Positions 27,949 to 37,377 of a stretch of DNA of 64,000 nt are shown here, one piece after another. The stretch's first letter is position 1. Every line of letters starts with the position of its first letter. The stretch is from SIG440 sp045586925 (GTDB lineage: Bacteria; Bacillota; Clostridia; Monoglobales; Monoglobaceae): positions 1 to 64,000 of the forward strand of contig JAZNBG010000012.1 of assembly GCA_045586925.1 (NCBI GenBank). The letters run 5' to 3'. The translations under genes and the position numbers were made by a program. The notes under the pieces are model-generated. The model saw nothing but the letters and a program-made list of their open reading frames with translations, was not told the DNA's origin and made no database searches.

Positions 27949-30402
27949 TTAATTACTTTTTTCTAGTACGACAGGCTTGATAAGAGTTACTGCTCCGTTT
28001 TGGTTTTCTATCCATGCAAGCATTTTTATTTTATCTACACCAGTCAACTCGCTGCTGTCTGCCACGGCACTGATGGTTTTTTCGCCTCCGCTATTCACGG
28101 TTCCGTCCTCTGTATTTTTAATAAGCTTTATAATTCTGCCGTTTGCATCGTAAAGCACCAACGCTACAACACAAACTTTACCGCTTTCTCCATTATTAGA
28201 AACTGAAACTGAACCTTTAAATTCACTGATGTTATCCAACGATGTAATTTCTGTACCCTCTTCGTTGAGTGCTTTAACACTTTTCGTTTCAACAACATCC
28301 GCCTTAGTAATGTACGAATACTCCCTTCCGCTCATAACCAATCCGGATTTTGAACTTATATCCTCAATACTAAGTATATATTCCGATGAAGAATCGAGGT
28401 AATCATTCAGTTTAAGTGTTGCTGTACGTGTGTCAGCATCATATCCCATATATTCGGTATAAACAGCATTTCCGTCAGGAGCAATCAAAGAAAATACAGA
28501 CGCATCAATTGCACTTTCTTCCAAATCATCATTAAAAACAATTTTCAGAATATCATCATCACGACTAAGCTCCTCGAAATTTGTATAAAGAATTCCCGGT
28601 GCGGTCATTTTATAAATTGCAATACACGCAACATCGGCTGAAACAGATGTTGCCTGAGATACATCAAGCGGATACAAATGGGAAATTTCAATAGATTTGA
28701 TGTCCGAAATATTTTTTGTAGTATATACCGCTTTTCCCTCTAACGGCGCATTTGTATTCTTCAGTGTAACAACATAATTTCCGTCACTGTTCTTTTCAAA
28801 CACTGTATTTAAGTCATAAAAACCTCTATCGTCAGTTACTTCAAAATTAATATCTCCGACCACTGTCGCATTATTACCCGGTGCCGAGTTTGCCTCCACA
28901 AATCCATAACGCATATTTGCCAACTGCACAGATGCACTCGGGCCTGCAATCGTCATTACATTACGCGGAGTATTATTATTGGCAGCACCATCACTTGACG
29001 AAGGACGAAGCTTTACATCAGTTGCAAAAACATTTTCAGTTATCGGTGTATCAAATACAACTTTAATTCTGCTGTTTTTTTCCTTTTCTCCGCCGCCCTT
29101 CATTGAAATATATCTGAAGGTATCATCACCACACACCGTAATATTTGTTGAATCATTTGTAATGTTTGATGATGTATATTCTATACTGCCGTCCGATGGC
29201 GGATTTTCGCCAACAATATATTCTGCCCCTTTGAAATCCTCATAGAATATATACTCCTTCACAGCGGTAAATGTATGTATTTCCTCTCCGCTGAAAGGTT
29301 TGTTATTCACAGATTTCAACTCCGGTGTGATATTTAAACAATATTCACCGTTTAACTCCAATGCTCCATATCGTACAACTACTTCGTTGGTGAAACTGTC
29401 CTTCGGGCTTACATATGCTCCGCCTTTAATTTCACTACCATCTGCGTTAACAAATGAAATCCCGTTTTCCAATGTGCTTGTATCAAGATAGTTGTTAAAG
29501 GAAAGTGTTATCTCTCCGGCAGCATTGGATATAGTGTTTCCGTTTGCTGATATGTCCAGGAGCTGCAATGTGTCTGCATAAGTAATATAATCATTCTTCT
29601 CTGCATTATATTTTGCCGCAATTGTTGTCGCATCAAGAATAGATGTATATATCTTGAAGGTTGCAATATCGCCTTTAAACGGCTTTGTATAATAAGCATT
29701 ATTACCGATTACTGCATAAAGATTAGTTTCATCGCAGCGAAGCTGGTCGTTATTGTCATTTGTATAATTTGGTGTTATCTTAACACCATTTACATATATT
29801 TCACCTGACCATCTGCCTGTACCCTCTGCCGCACCCTGAGCTGGTGTCCATTTTCTTGTTAACACAAAATGACTCCACTTTTCGTCATAGTCCGTAAACT
29901 TACTGATATAACGTGTATCGGGTGCGTTGGCCGACGAAGTGGCTTTTGGTCCGCCAGGTCTGTAAAAAATACTGTTGCCGCTGCCGTATATATCATATCG
30001 ATAGCTACTCTCTGAGCTGCCGGTGGTCATTATTGCCATACGATAATCTCCGGCGGTATCGGCAGAACCAAAGCTGCTGCCTTTAATCCAGGCTTCAAAG
30101 GTCATTTCGTTTTGATTTATGAAATCAGAATCCTCCACCTTAACCGCTGCACGACCCGAAAATGAAAGATATTTGTTATTATTAATCTGTCCTAATACAG
30201 GAGTACCTATAACCGAAATGGCAGAGTTTCCGCCAGAAACACCGTTAACTACACCACTACTGATACTGTCGGAGGTGGCATTTGACAAATCCATTTCAAA
30301 AACAAGACTCTCATCTGCCGTTGCCGCAACAATATTAACAGGCACCAGACAGGTAAATAACAGCATAAGCGAAATAAATAATGATATTATTTTCCTTGGC
30401 AT
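27949..30402 (-). CDS. secreted LamG/Ig-like domain protein (paralog of 20590-23025)
   Basis: An 817-aa exported protein starting MPRKIISLFISLMLLF, with cleavage near AATADES. GGAG is 7 nt before this ATG; longer upstream extensions in the same frame lack a signal peptide at the N-terminus. Domains: LamG lectin-like (about 30-250; 'MTFEAWIKGSSFG', 'KWSHFVLTRKWTP', 'FKGDIATFKIYTSILD'), SbsA-Ig ('LSFNNYLDTSTLENGISFV'), a central sandwich, and two C-terminal Ig-like domains. It shares the same order and many motifs with the 811-aa protein, showing duplication within the element. Confidence 0.78.
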   Translation of the reverse strand: MPRKIISLFISLMLLFTCLVPVNIVAATADESLVFEMDLSNATSDSISSGVVNGVSGGNSAISVIGTPVLGQINNNKYLSFSGRAAVKVEDSDFINQNEMTFEAWIKGSSFGSADTAGDYRMAIMTTGSSESSYRYDIYGSGNSIFYRPGGPKATSSANAPDTRYISKFTDYDEKWSHFVLTRKWTPAQGAAEGTGRWSGEIYVNGVKITPNYTNDNNDQLRCDETNLYAVIGNNAYYTKPFKGDIATFKIYTSILDATTIAAKYNAEKNDYITYADTLQLLDISANGNTISNAAGEITLSFNNYLDTSTLENGISFVNADGSEIKGGAYVSPKDSFTNEVVVRYGALELNGEYCLNITPELKSVNNKPFSGEEIHTFTAVKEYIFYEDFKGAEYIVGENPPSDGSIEYTSSNITNDSTNITVCGDDTFRYISMKGGGEKEKNSRIKVVFDTPITENVFATDVKLRPSSSDGAANNNTPRNVMTIAGPSASVQLANMRYGFVEANSAPGNNATVVGDINFEVTDDRGFYDLNTVFEKNSDGNYVVTLKNTNAPLEGKAVYTTKNISDIKSIEISHLYPLDVSQATSVSADVACIAIYKMTAPGILYTNFEELSRDDDILKIVFNDDLEESAIDASVFSLIAPDGNAVYTEYMGYDADTRTATLKLNDYLDSSSEYILSIEDISSKSGLVMSGREYSYITKADVVETKSVKALNEEGTEITSLDNISEFKGSVSVSNNGESGKVCVVALVLYDANGRIIKLIKNTEDGTVNSGGEKTISAVADSSELTGVDKIKMLAWIENQNGAVTLIKPVVLEKSN

Positions 30403-30431
30403 AACTTTTCTCCTTATCATAATTGCTTTAT

Positions 30432-30457
30432 CGGGTGTACAGTTTTCCATACACCCG
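30432..30457. terminator. intercistronic hairpin
   Basis: CGGGTGTA-N10-TACACCCG between the beta-helix gene (stop at 30468) and the LamG gene (start at 30402). No T-run follows on the minus strand, so it may be a partial terminator or an mRNA-stabilising or processing structure rather than a full stop. Confidence 0.5.
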
Positions 30458-30467
30458 GTAAAAAAGA

Positions 30468-33400
30468 TTATTCCGTAAATCCAAACCAATGTAATTTGCA
30501 GGTCTGCTTGCTTCCGATTTTGCCGCCAAATGTAATATACACATCGTATTCACCGGCTGCAAGTGGTGCAGATAGAGAAATAGTTTCAGTATTAAAGTTT
30601 TCCCATCCGTTTCCTTTTGTAACAAACCGGGCAACTGGCTCTGCCGAGGGATTTCCTACTCTGATTTCCATTGTTTGTCCATCATATTCTTCATCAGAAG
30701 AATAATGAATTGTGATATTTTCTGCCGGCTTATGCAATGTAACACCTTTATATGCCGCAACTGTTCCGGGCTTCGTATTGGTCAGTCCAAGTTCTTTATA
30801 ATAAGGAGCCTGAACATATCTGGCAACAAACGGCATTTCATCATTTTGGGTGCTTTCTTCCTTATTGAAGTTGCCTCCGATTACTTTTGCAAGCATCTCG
30901 GAACTATCACTCTCTTCAGAAATTTCTGTTCCCACAGGTAGGAATCCGAAATAATACATATTTGATGTTTTCAATGAATCCCCTTCGCTTTCCTTGGGGA
31001 ACTTAAAATACACTGTGTGTACTCCTGCCGGAACAGGCTTGTCAAGCTTTACATATAATGGTGTAAAGTCAAACCAATCATTTTTGTCAACAGTACCGGT
31101 TGCAAGCGGTTCACCTTCGAGAGTATCTACATAAAGCTCAACCCTTTGACCTGCATAGCTTCCTCCGCTGCCCATTGCCAATTCAAAAACATCAGCATCC
31201 TTGTTCAGACGAATTTTAGCATATTCTAAAATAGTACCTTCCCAAGTATTCTTAACAATAGCATTCTTAGAATCCTCGGCATAGGATTTAATTGCTTCAG
31301 GTTCAAAACCATCCTGACCGACTACTTCGGAAATGTCATAATCCGTAAATGAACCTCCGTATATCTTGGCTGAATATTTACTGTCACCTTCGCCACTCCT
31401 TGAAACTCCCAGAACGCTAAGTCCGCCGATACCAAGACTTCTGTAATCCTTCATCCTTATATATACATTCTGTTTGCCTGTAATATAGCCCACACTGATG
31501 TCAGCATTGTCCGGACTGCTTTGTTTTAGAGCACTAATCTGTATGGTTTCATTTTTTTGTTGTCCTTCTTCAATGCTCTTGCCGACTATAACCTCAATAA
31601 CATCACAAGAATAGTACTTATCTCCGTACACAGTAAGGTTAATCATATCAGCACCTTCGCCGAAATCAACATCCTTAAAGCACATATACTGACCATTATC
31701 TGTATATCTTGCAATTCCGTTTTCCAAGCGCATACCATCAGATAAAACAGCATTTTCTGCTTTATACATAAGTGAAGATTTTCCGTTTACCGCAACATTA
31801 TAGTTTTTAAGATATTCTTCTGCATATAACTTAGAGCCGGCATAAAAATACTGTTCCTGTGGAAAATGCTTTGCCTCCAGAGCTTCAACACCACCGATTA
31901 CAGGGTCTAAAATTCTGTTGTTATAGACATCGTTATACGCTGGTGCTGTCTGTAGCTGCTGCTGGAATATTGGATACTTTGTAAACATAACATCTTCTTC
32001 TGTGTTAAATACAAGATTGTTGTATGTCACACTTCCGTAGCTTCCGCCGTCATGATAGATACCGAAGGTATATGGATTTTCTTCCTCCTTAAGTTGGGTA
32101 CTATATACGTAGTTGTGGTGAACACTTGATTTCTGTTTGTCAAGTCCTCTGTTAATATAGTATTCATAAATCACACCGGTATCAAGACTTGCTACCATAG
32201 CATCATGAACATCATTATATGCAATTTCCATAGGCAGATAAGGTGCCATAGTATGACTTACGCCCTCCATATTGCTGACATTTATACAAGAACGTCCGCA
32301 ATTGTATATTGTGTTATTATATACCGCATATCCACCGCGTGCTTTGTCTTTAGGATCTGTACCTGCAGTATTGAAGTTAATTCCTGACACATAGCTTGCC
32401 ATATATCCGCAATCATTCAGCACATTATTTTCTATATATGTATAAAGGCCTGTTCCGTAAATACCCGAGCCTGCACTGTGGTCAATATGGCTGTTTACTA
32501 TAATATTATCTGTTCCACCCACATAAATACCAACCTCAGCCCTTTGAGGTGCACCATTGGCATTCCGCAAATCAAAAGGCCAGTCAATGTAACCATCTCT
32601 CTGGTCATTTGATGCAGTATAATGGGTGATGTATTTCATATACATACCATTAAGCATGCACATCTCACTGTTATTCAGCTTAGCACTTCCGCCGATTGTA
32701 TCAATACCTTCAATATTGATAAACTTTCTATCAGCAATATCTATTACAAGCTGACGGGCCTTTGCTTCAACTGTTGTCGTAGCAGGGTCAGCCCCCTCTG
32801 GGAAGATGAAATATACCATATCATCCTTTTTAACCCATTCCTTAGCTATATCAAGAGCATTCATATGTCCGATAATACAACCATAATTCCATGTTTGACC
32901 GCCCAGATTGTCCCACCACCACTTGGTTGATGTGTCCTGAACGCTGAACGAACCTTTTTTCGAGGATGCAATAGTCGCTGTACTTAATGCATATCCGTGT
33001 CCCAAAAGTCCAACATATGTTCCGCCTTTCCAGTAATCAGGCTCATCCTGATTTAGTAAGGTATCGCTTATAATTACAGTACTGTCACCCACAGGTGAAT
33101 AGAAATCGCCTCTTGTCGGCCAAAGGTCGCTGAGTCCTTCTTTACGCCACTTGGGATTATTGGGATAACGAGCTTCCATCATAGACTCTTCGCCGATAAA
33201 AAGCTGATTTTTTCCGTTGCCTAAATCCCAGCTCATTGATGACACATATATATTATCTTTATAATGCGCGAAATTTCCCAATTTATCATTGGCTGATATT
33301 ACAACCTTTTCGCCATCTGCCGCCTTAAAAGTAATAGGGTTGGATGCAGTTCCATTATTCTGAGGTTTCAAAGTTTCACGATAAATTCCTTCACGGATTA

Positions 33401-34559
33401 TAACCGTATCACCTGCTCTTGCAACACTTCCTGCCTTGGCAAGAGTTTTAAAGGGAGCCATAATACTTCCATTATTATCATCACTTGCTGCAGATGTCTG
33501 TGCTACATAATATGTATTACCAGTCTTCTTCTCCGCTTTAAACGGTTTAAAGAAATTGTATACAAAACTAAATAGACTACTGTTATTAAAAATATCATTA
33601 ACCGTATACTTATCGTCAATCAAAACTATTCCATCTTTATATCCTACAGTTTCACCCGTAAGCTCTGCAAAATATCTGACAGCGGCCCAAGCTTTGCCGT
33701 TGCGGTAAACAATGGCGTTTTCAGGAGCAGGGACTGGTTTGCCTGTTGCTGTGCGGATGGTAGCATTGCCCTTCAGCCAAATATATTCGTGAACATCATC
33801 TCTCAAAAGTACATATTCTTTTTCAGAAATATCCTCGCTGTAATAGCCAAGTGCTTTAGCTAAAGTGTTTACAGGAAGAAAGAGTCTTCCATCAATGGTG
33901 AGTGGCAAAGTTCTTACATCATCATTGTCTATGTAACGCCTGCCGCCATTTACAACAATAATTGGAGAATTAAGCTCCATCATTACAGTAGAAACTGTTT
34001 TCAGGACTTCGTCAGATACATCCGGTGTTGTAAATGTAATATTTTTATTACCGCTGACCGGTGTTAATTCCTTTTCAAAAACCATACTTTCAATGGTTAT
34101 TCCGCCTGCGCTTGTCACGGCAAATTCACGCTCGCCCTGAACCTCTACAAGCTCACGGATAACATGTGTATATTGACCCACATAATAATAATTCTGTGGT
34201 TCTATTCCAAGGTGCTTTGCGAACTCAAGTACGTATTCGCCGCTACCGCTAAGTTCCAATACATATGTTCTGTATCCCGTATCAAGCGTTGTCGTGCCGG
34301 ATGCACCGGAATATTTAATCGTAACGCTTCTGGAATTAAAAGGCATATAGAAATTGTAAACAGCTCTTCCTCCTGCAGATATACTCACACTTGTATCTGA
34401 TACTTCAACACCGTCAGATGCAATACATGATAACGGAGCAAGTGTATATGATGTTTCTCCTATTCCATAACCCAAATCAAACGGAGTAGAAGCATATGTA
34501 GCAATCGGGAGTACGAGCATCCAAAATGCCATCAGAAAAGCAATAATTTTGGTTTTCAT
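30468..34559 (-). CDS. secreted right-handed beta-helix protein with copper-amine-oxidase-N-like and CBM domains (larger paralog)
   Basis: A 1363-aa exported protein, signal peptide ending at TYAS. It has the same order as the 12000-15632 protein: beta-sandwich, copper amine oxidase N-like stalk ('PIIVVNGGRRYIDN', 'LPVNTLAKALGYY'), DUF1565/beta-helix ('YYVAQTSAASDDNN', 'GDTVIIREGIYRETL', 'EARYPNNPKW') and CBM6-like domains. It has one extra C-terminal CBM6-like module ('GVTLHKPAENITIHYSSDEE') that the shorter paralog lacks. Long blocks are nearly identical between the two, e.g. 'INIEGI', 'NNSEMCMLNGM' and 'NAFGIYHDGG'/'YTFGIYHDGG'. Likely acts on, or binds, an extracellular polysaccharide. 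The ATG at 34559 has GGGGGA 6 nt upstream. Confidence 0.75.
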   Translation of the reverse strand: MKTKIIAFLMAFWMLVLPIATYASTPFDLGYGIGETSYTLAPLSCIASDGVEVSDTSVSISAGGRAVYNFYMPFNSRSVTIKYSGASGTTTLDTGYRTYVLELSGSGEYVLEFAKHLGIEPQNYYYVGQYTHVIRELVEVQGEREFAVTSAGGITIESMVFEKELTPVSGNKNITFTTPDVSDEVLKTVSTVMMELNSPIIVVNGGRRYIDNDDVRTLPLTIDGRLFLPVNTLAKALGYYSEDISEKEYVLLRDDVHEYIWLKGNATIRTATGKPVPAPENAIVYRNGKAWAAVRYFAELTGETVGYKDGIVLIDDKYTVNDIFNNSSLFSFVYNFFKPFKAEKKTGNTYYVAQTSAASDDNNGSIMAPFKTLAKAGSVARAGDTVIIREGIYRETLKPQNNGTASNPITFKAADGEKVVISANDKLGNFAHYKDNIYVSSMSWDLGNGKNQLFIGEESMMEARYPNNPKWRKEGLSDLWPTRGDFYSPVGDSTVIISDTLLNQDEPDYWKGGTYVGLLGHGYALSTATIASSKKGSFSVQDTSTKWWWDNLGGQTWNYGCIIGHMNALDIAKEWVKKDDMVYFIFPEGADPATTTVEAKARQLVIDIADRKFINIEGIDTIGGSAKLNNSEMCMLNGMYMKYITHYTASNDQRDGYIDWPFDLRNANGAPQRAEVGIYVGGTDNIIVNSHIDHSAGSGIYGTGLYTYIENNVLNDCGYMASYVSGINFNTAGTDPKDKARGGYAVYNNTIYNCGRSCINVSNMEGVSHTMAPYLPMEIAYNDVHDAMVASLDTGVIYEYYINRGLDKQKSSVHHNYVYSTQLKEEENPYTFGIYHDGGSYGSVTYNNLVFNTEEDVMFTKYPIFQQQLQTAPAYNDVYNNRILDPVIGGVEALEAKHFPQEQYFYAGSKLYAEEYLKNYNVAVNGKSSLMYKAENAVLSDGMRLENGIARYTDNGQYMCFKDVDFGEGADMINLTVYGDKYYSCDVIEVIVGKSIEEGQQKNETIQISALKQSSPDNADISVGYITGKQNVYIRMKDYRSLGIGGLSVLGVSRSGEGDSKYSAKIYGGSFTDYDISEVVGQDGFEPEAIKSYAEDSKNAIVKNTWEGTILEYAKIRLNKDADVFELAMGSGGSYAGQRVELYVDTLEGEPLATGTVDKNDWFDFTPLYVKLDKPVPAGVHTVYFKFPKESEGDSLKTSNMYYFGFLPVGTEISEESDSSEMLAKVIGGNFNKEESTQNDEMPFVARYVQAPYYKELGLTNTKPGTVAAYKGVTLHKPAENITIHYSSDEEYDGQTMEIRVGNPSAEPVARFVTKGNGWENFNTETISLSAPLAAGEYDVYITFGGKIGSKQTCKLHWFGFTE

Positions 34560-34580
34560 AAACATTCCCCCATAGCTGTT

Positions 34581-36440
34581 TTATTTTAAATTTTCCATAA
34601 AGTCAGCATTTAGTTCTTTATATGCTTTATTTATTTCAACCAGTGTTTCATCAGTCAACCCATTACGTTCAGCCGTTTTTATCATTTCATCAAACAGTTG
34701 TTCAAACTCTGAGTCATTTTTAGCAATAAGAATTTTTGTGAGTGCATTCTCAAACGCCTGACGTGCTGCCCAGAACTCTGAAACCTTTTCTACCCCATAT
34801 CCGTCAAAATTCCAGATATCCGCCGCTGTTGAAATAGTAAGCTCAGGAATCTCAACCGCTCCCATAGAGAAGAATTTATTTGCATTAGATGCCTGCCTTT
34901 TTAATTCGCCAACAAGCTTAGGCTGACTTATGCATGCTGTATACGGATATCCCGGCCATGAAGAATTGTTTAAATTGTACTGATACATCAAATCCTTTGG
35001 TGCATCATACACAGCCTCTGCCTCAAGATTTTCGTCAACAAACTTTCTGACACCATTCTCTTCTGTAAACAAACCTGCGCTGCGCGGACCCCAGTAAGCA
35101 AGCTTCTGACCTGCCTTGGAAACCATAAAGTCAAAGAAACGAAGCACCTGAGGAAGATCTTCTTCTTTGATGTTATCACTCTTCAGAATTGCATAACGAG
35201 TACCTGTTTCACCTCTATGCGGGAAGAGATATTTGTCAGTATTCATAGGAACGTTGATATATACCTTTCTGTAGCTGTAATCCTTACCACCGGCATTTAA
35301 AACATTCTGGTCGGGAACTGCCTGGCCATAGAGCACTGCATACAGACCATTGTTAATTTTTTCTTCATAAGATGCTCTGTTATCAATAAGCGAATCCGGA
35401 TTGGCGATATCTTCCTGAACCAGCTTTGTCCACTGTTTCATAATATCCTTAAAGAATGGTTGTTTAAACATATACTCAACCTGATCAGTTTCCTTATCCC
35501 AGTATGTAAAGTAATTTGTTCCTACAGATTTTGTATTATAACCATAAAGATGTCCAGACAAAAGAGTTAGAAGCGACCAGTTATCAATACCGTCTGCAAC
35601 ATAGATTGGATACACCTCTCTGTTGCCCTCTTTTACACCAAGTTTCTTGACCTTATAAAGAAAATCAAAGAATTCTTCCGGAGAGTTAAATGTTACATCA
35701 AGAATTTCCTCTTTAGTGAATTCACCATTGGCAAGGTACATTTCCTCGATTTCCTTTTGTGTTTTTGCCTGGGGATATATAGTTTTTAAAATGTCATCTC
35801 TCACATATACAAATCCATTAGGATCAACAGGTGTCTTAACCCGTGCAAGCAAAGTTGGATCAATATCCGGATGCATATACTCAACACTAACGCCGGGAAC
35901 CAGATGATAAAGCTTGCCGTCTTTTCTCTCACTCTTCAAGTGAGGGGTATCGCCGCCAATTTCAATAAGCTTTTGTATGTTGGGACAGTATTTTGGTATA
36001 AGGTCTGTAAGCTCATATACCATATCAGCATCAATCATCTTATCAAGCACTGCTCTTTCCGGATTAACCACTATATCCGGCCAGTCATTTGCAGCAATAA
36101 TTTTTGATATTTTGGCATCCATCAGTTCGCCGTTGTTATCAAAGGAATTTTCTTCACTGAATTTAACTCCTGTAACACGGAAAATCTCAGGTGTTACAAC
36201 GTCCTTTTCTGCTTTTTTGTCTTTATTAAGTGCACTTGTTCCTGCACCGTACCACATAGTGAGCTCAAGTTTTTTGCCTTCCCAGTCAGGCAGATCTGAG
36301 GAATCCTCCACAGTATTGCCCATCTCATTTACGGCAAAATCTATAATTTCACCCTGTGAGCCTGTTTTTTTCTTGCCGCAGCCTGTAAAAACAGATACGC
36401 ATACCATTATTGCCATAAGCAATGCTAAAATTCTTTTCAT
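34581..36440 (-). CDS. ABC transporter solute-binding lipoprotein (LplA-like)
   Basis: A 619-aa lipoprotein. It begins MKRILALLMAIMVCVSVFTGC with a lipobox whose Cys is followed by GKKKTGS. The body is a type-1 extracellular solute-binding protein of the large LplA/YtcQ type ('LELTMWYGAGTSAL', 'DIVVNPERAVLDKMIDADM', 'DKYLFPHRGETGTRYAI'). It delivers an oligosaccharide to the two permeases encoded just upstream. GGAGG is 9 nt before the chosen ATG; an upstream in-frame extension hides the lipobox and is rejected. It lies 28 nt after the second permease gene. Confidence 0.9.
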   Translation of the reverse strand: MKRILALLMAIMVCVSVFTGCGKKKTGSQGEIIDFAVNEMGNTVEDSSDLPDWEGKKLELTMWYGAGTSALNKDKKAEKDVVTPEIFRVTGVKFSEENSFDNNGELMDAKISKIIAANDWPDIVVNPERAVLDKMIDADMVYELTDLIPKYCPNIQKLIEIGGDTPHLKSERKDGKLYHLVPGVSVEYMHPDIDPTLLARVKTPVDPNGFVYVRDDILKTIYPQAKTQKEIEEMYLANGEFTKEEILDVTFNSPEEFFDFLYKVKKLGVKEGNREVYPIYVADGIDNWSLLTLLSGHLYGYNTKSVGTNYFTYWDKETDQVEYMFKQPFFKDIMKQWTKLVQEDIANPDSLIDNRASYEEKINNGLYAVLYGQAVPDQNVLNAGGKDYSYRKVYINVPMNTDKYLFPHRGETGTRYAILKSDNIKEEDLPQVLRFFDFMVSKAGQKLAYWGPRSAGLFTEENGVRKFVDENLEAEAVYDAPKDLMYQYNLNNSSWPGYPYTACISQPKLVGELKRQASNANKFFSMGAVEIPELTISTAADIWNFDGYGVEKVSEFWAARQAFENALTKILIAKNDSEFEQLFDEMIKTAERNGLTDETLVEINKAYKELNADFMENLK

Positions 36441-36468
36441 TTTTAATTTCCTCCTGAATATTAAAATT

Positions 36469-37365
36469 TTATTTAACAGCTCCCAAACTAACACCTTTTA
36501 CAAAGTATTTCTGCAGGAACGGATATACTATAATAATTGGAATTGTTGTAATTATTACCTGTGCCGAAACAAGGGATTCCGGTGTTGACTGTACCTCTTC
36601 ATTCAGGGTTTCGCCCTTAAGTGCAGCTTCCTGAATAAGCACCTTCAATCTTTCGCTTTCCTTTACAATCTGCATCAGTTTGTATTGCAACGGAAACAAT
36701 TCCTCTTTAGTGATATAATACATAGTATCTGTCCATGCGTTCCAATGTCCCACCGCAACCCAAAGTGCAACAGTTGCCAGAACTGCTTTTGACAGAGGGA
36801 AAATTATCTGCCACAGTATTCTGAATTCGCTGGCTCCGTCAAGTGAAGCTGCTTCACTAAGACTAACCGGTACTGACTGTTCAATAAATGAACGAATAAC
36901 CATTATGTTGTAATATGACGACAACATCGGCAGAATATATACCCAAAAATTGTTAATTAACTTCATTTTAACCAAAAGCAAATATGTAGGTATCATACCA
37001 CCGCTGAAAAACATTGGTATAGTCAAAAACAACATTATTCCTTTTCTTCCTTTGACTGAATCACGAGTTAGTGCGTATGCCGCAGAAAACTGAACCACAA
37101 TACCTAAAACGGTTCCTAAAATAACACGTGCTACTGATACAAAGAAGGCTTTATACATAGAAACATCTTCAAATAACACAGCAAAGTTTTGAAATGTAAG
37201 CTTTCTCGGATAAAAAGTAATACCACCCAGCATTGTATCATTTCCGTCATTGAGCGCTTTTGCCAACGTATGTAAATAAGGAAACACACACAAAACCACA
37301 ATTGTAAGCATAAAAACTGTATTTACTATCGTAAAGACTCTATAAGATTTACTTATTTTGTTCAT
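36469..37365 (-). CDS. ABC sugar transporter permease (LplC/MalG type)
   Basis: A 298-aa inner-membrane permease with six predicted membrane segments and the EAA loop 'LSEAASLDGASEFRILWQII' that docks the ATPase. It belongs to the CUT1 oligosaccharide family and ends 'VKGVSLGAVK' as LplC relatives do. Second of two permeases. A tandem ATG makes the start uncertain by one codon; the inner one has better spacing from GGAGG. Confidence 0.9.
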   Translation of the reverse strand: MNKISKSYRVFTIVNTVFMLTIVVLCVFPYLHTLAKALNDGNDTMLGGITFYPRKLTFQNFAVLFEDVSMYKAFFVSVARVILGTVLGIVVQFSAAYALTRDSVKGRKGIMLFLTIPMFFSGGMIPTYLLLVKMKLINNFWVYILPMLSSYYNIMVIRSFIEQSVPVSLSEAASLDGASEFRILWQIIFPLSKAVLATVALWVAVGHWNAWTDTMYYITKEELFPLQYKLMQIVKESERLKVLIQEAALKGETLNEEVQSTPESLVSAQVIITTIPIIIVYPFLQKYFVKGVSLGAVK

Positions 37366-37377
37366 CATACCCTCCTG

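Noticed and set aside
12000..34559. CRISPR or tandem-repeat array
   Set aside because: Similar blocks at 12-15.6 kb and 30.5-34.6 kb are paralogous coding sequences, not short spaced repeats; no regular repeat-spacer pattern was seen.
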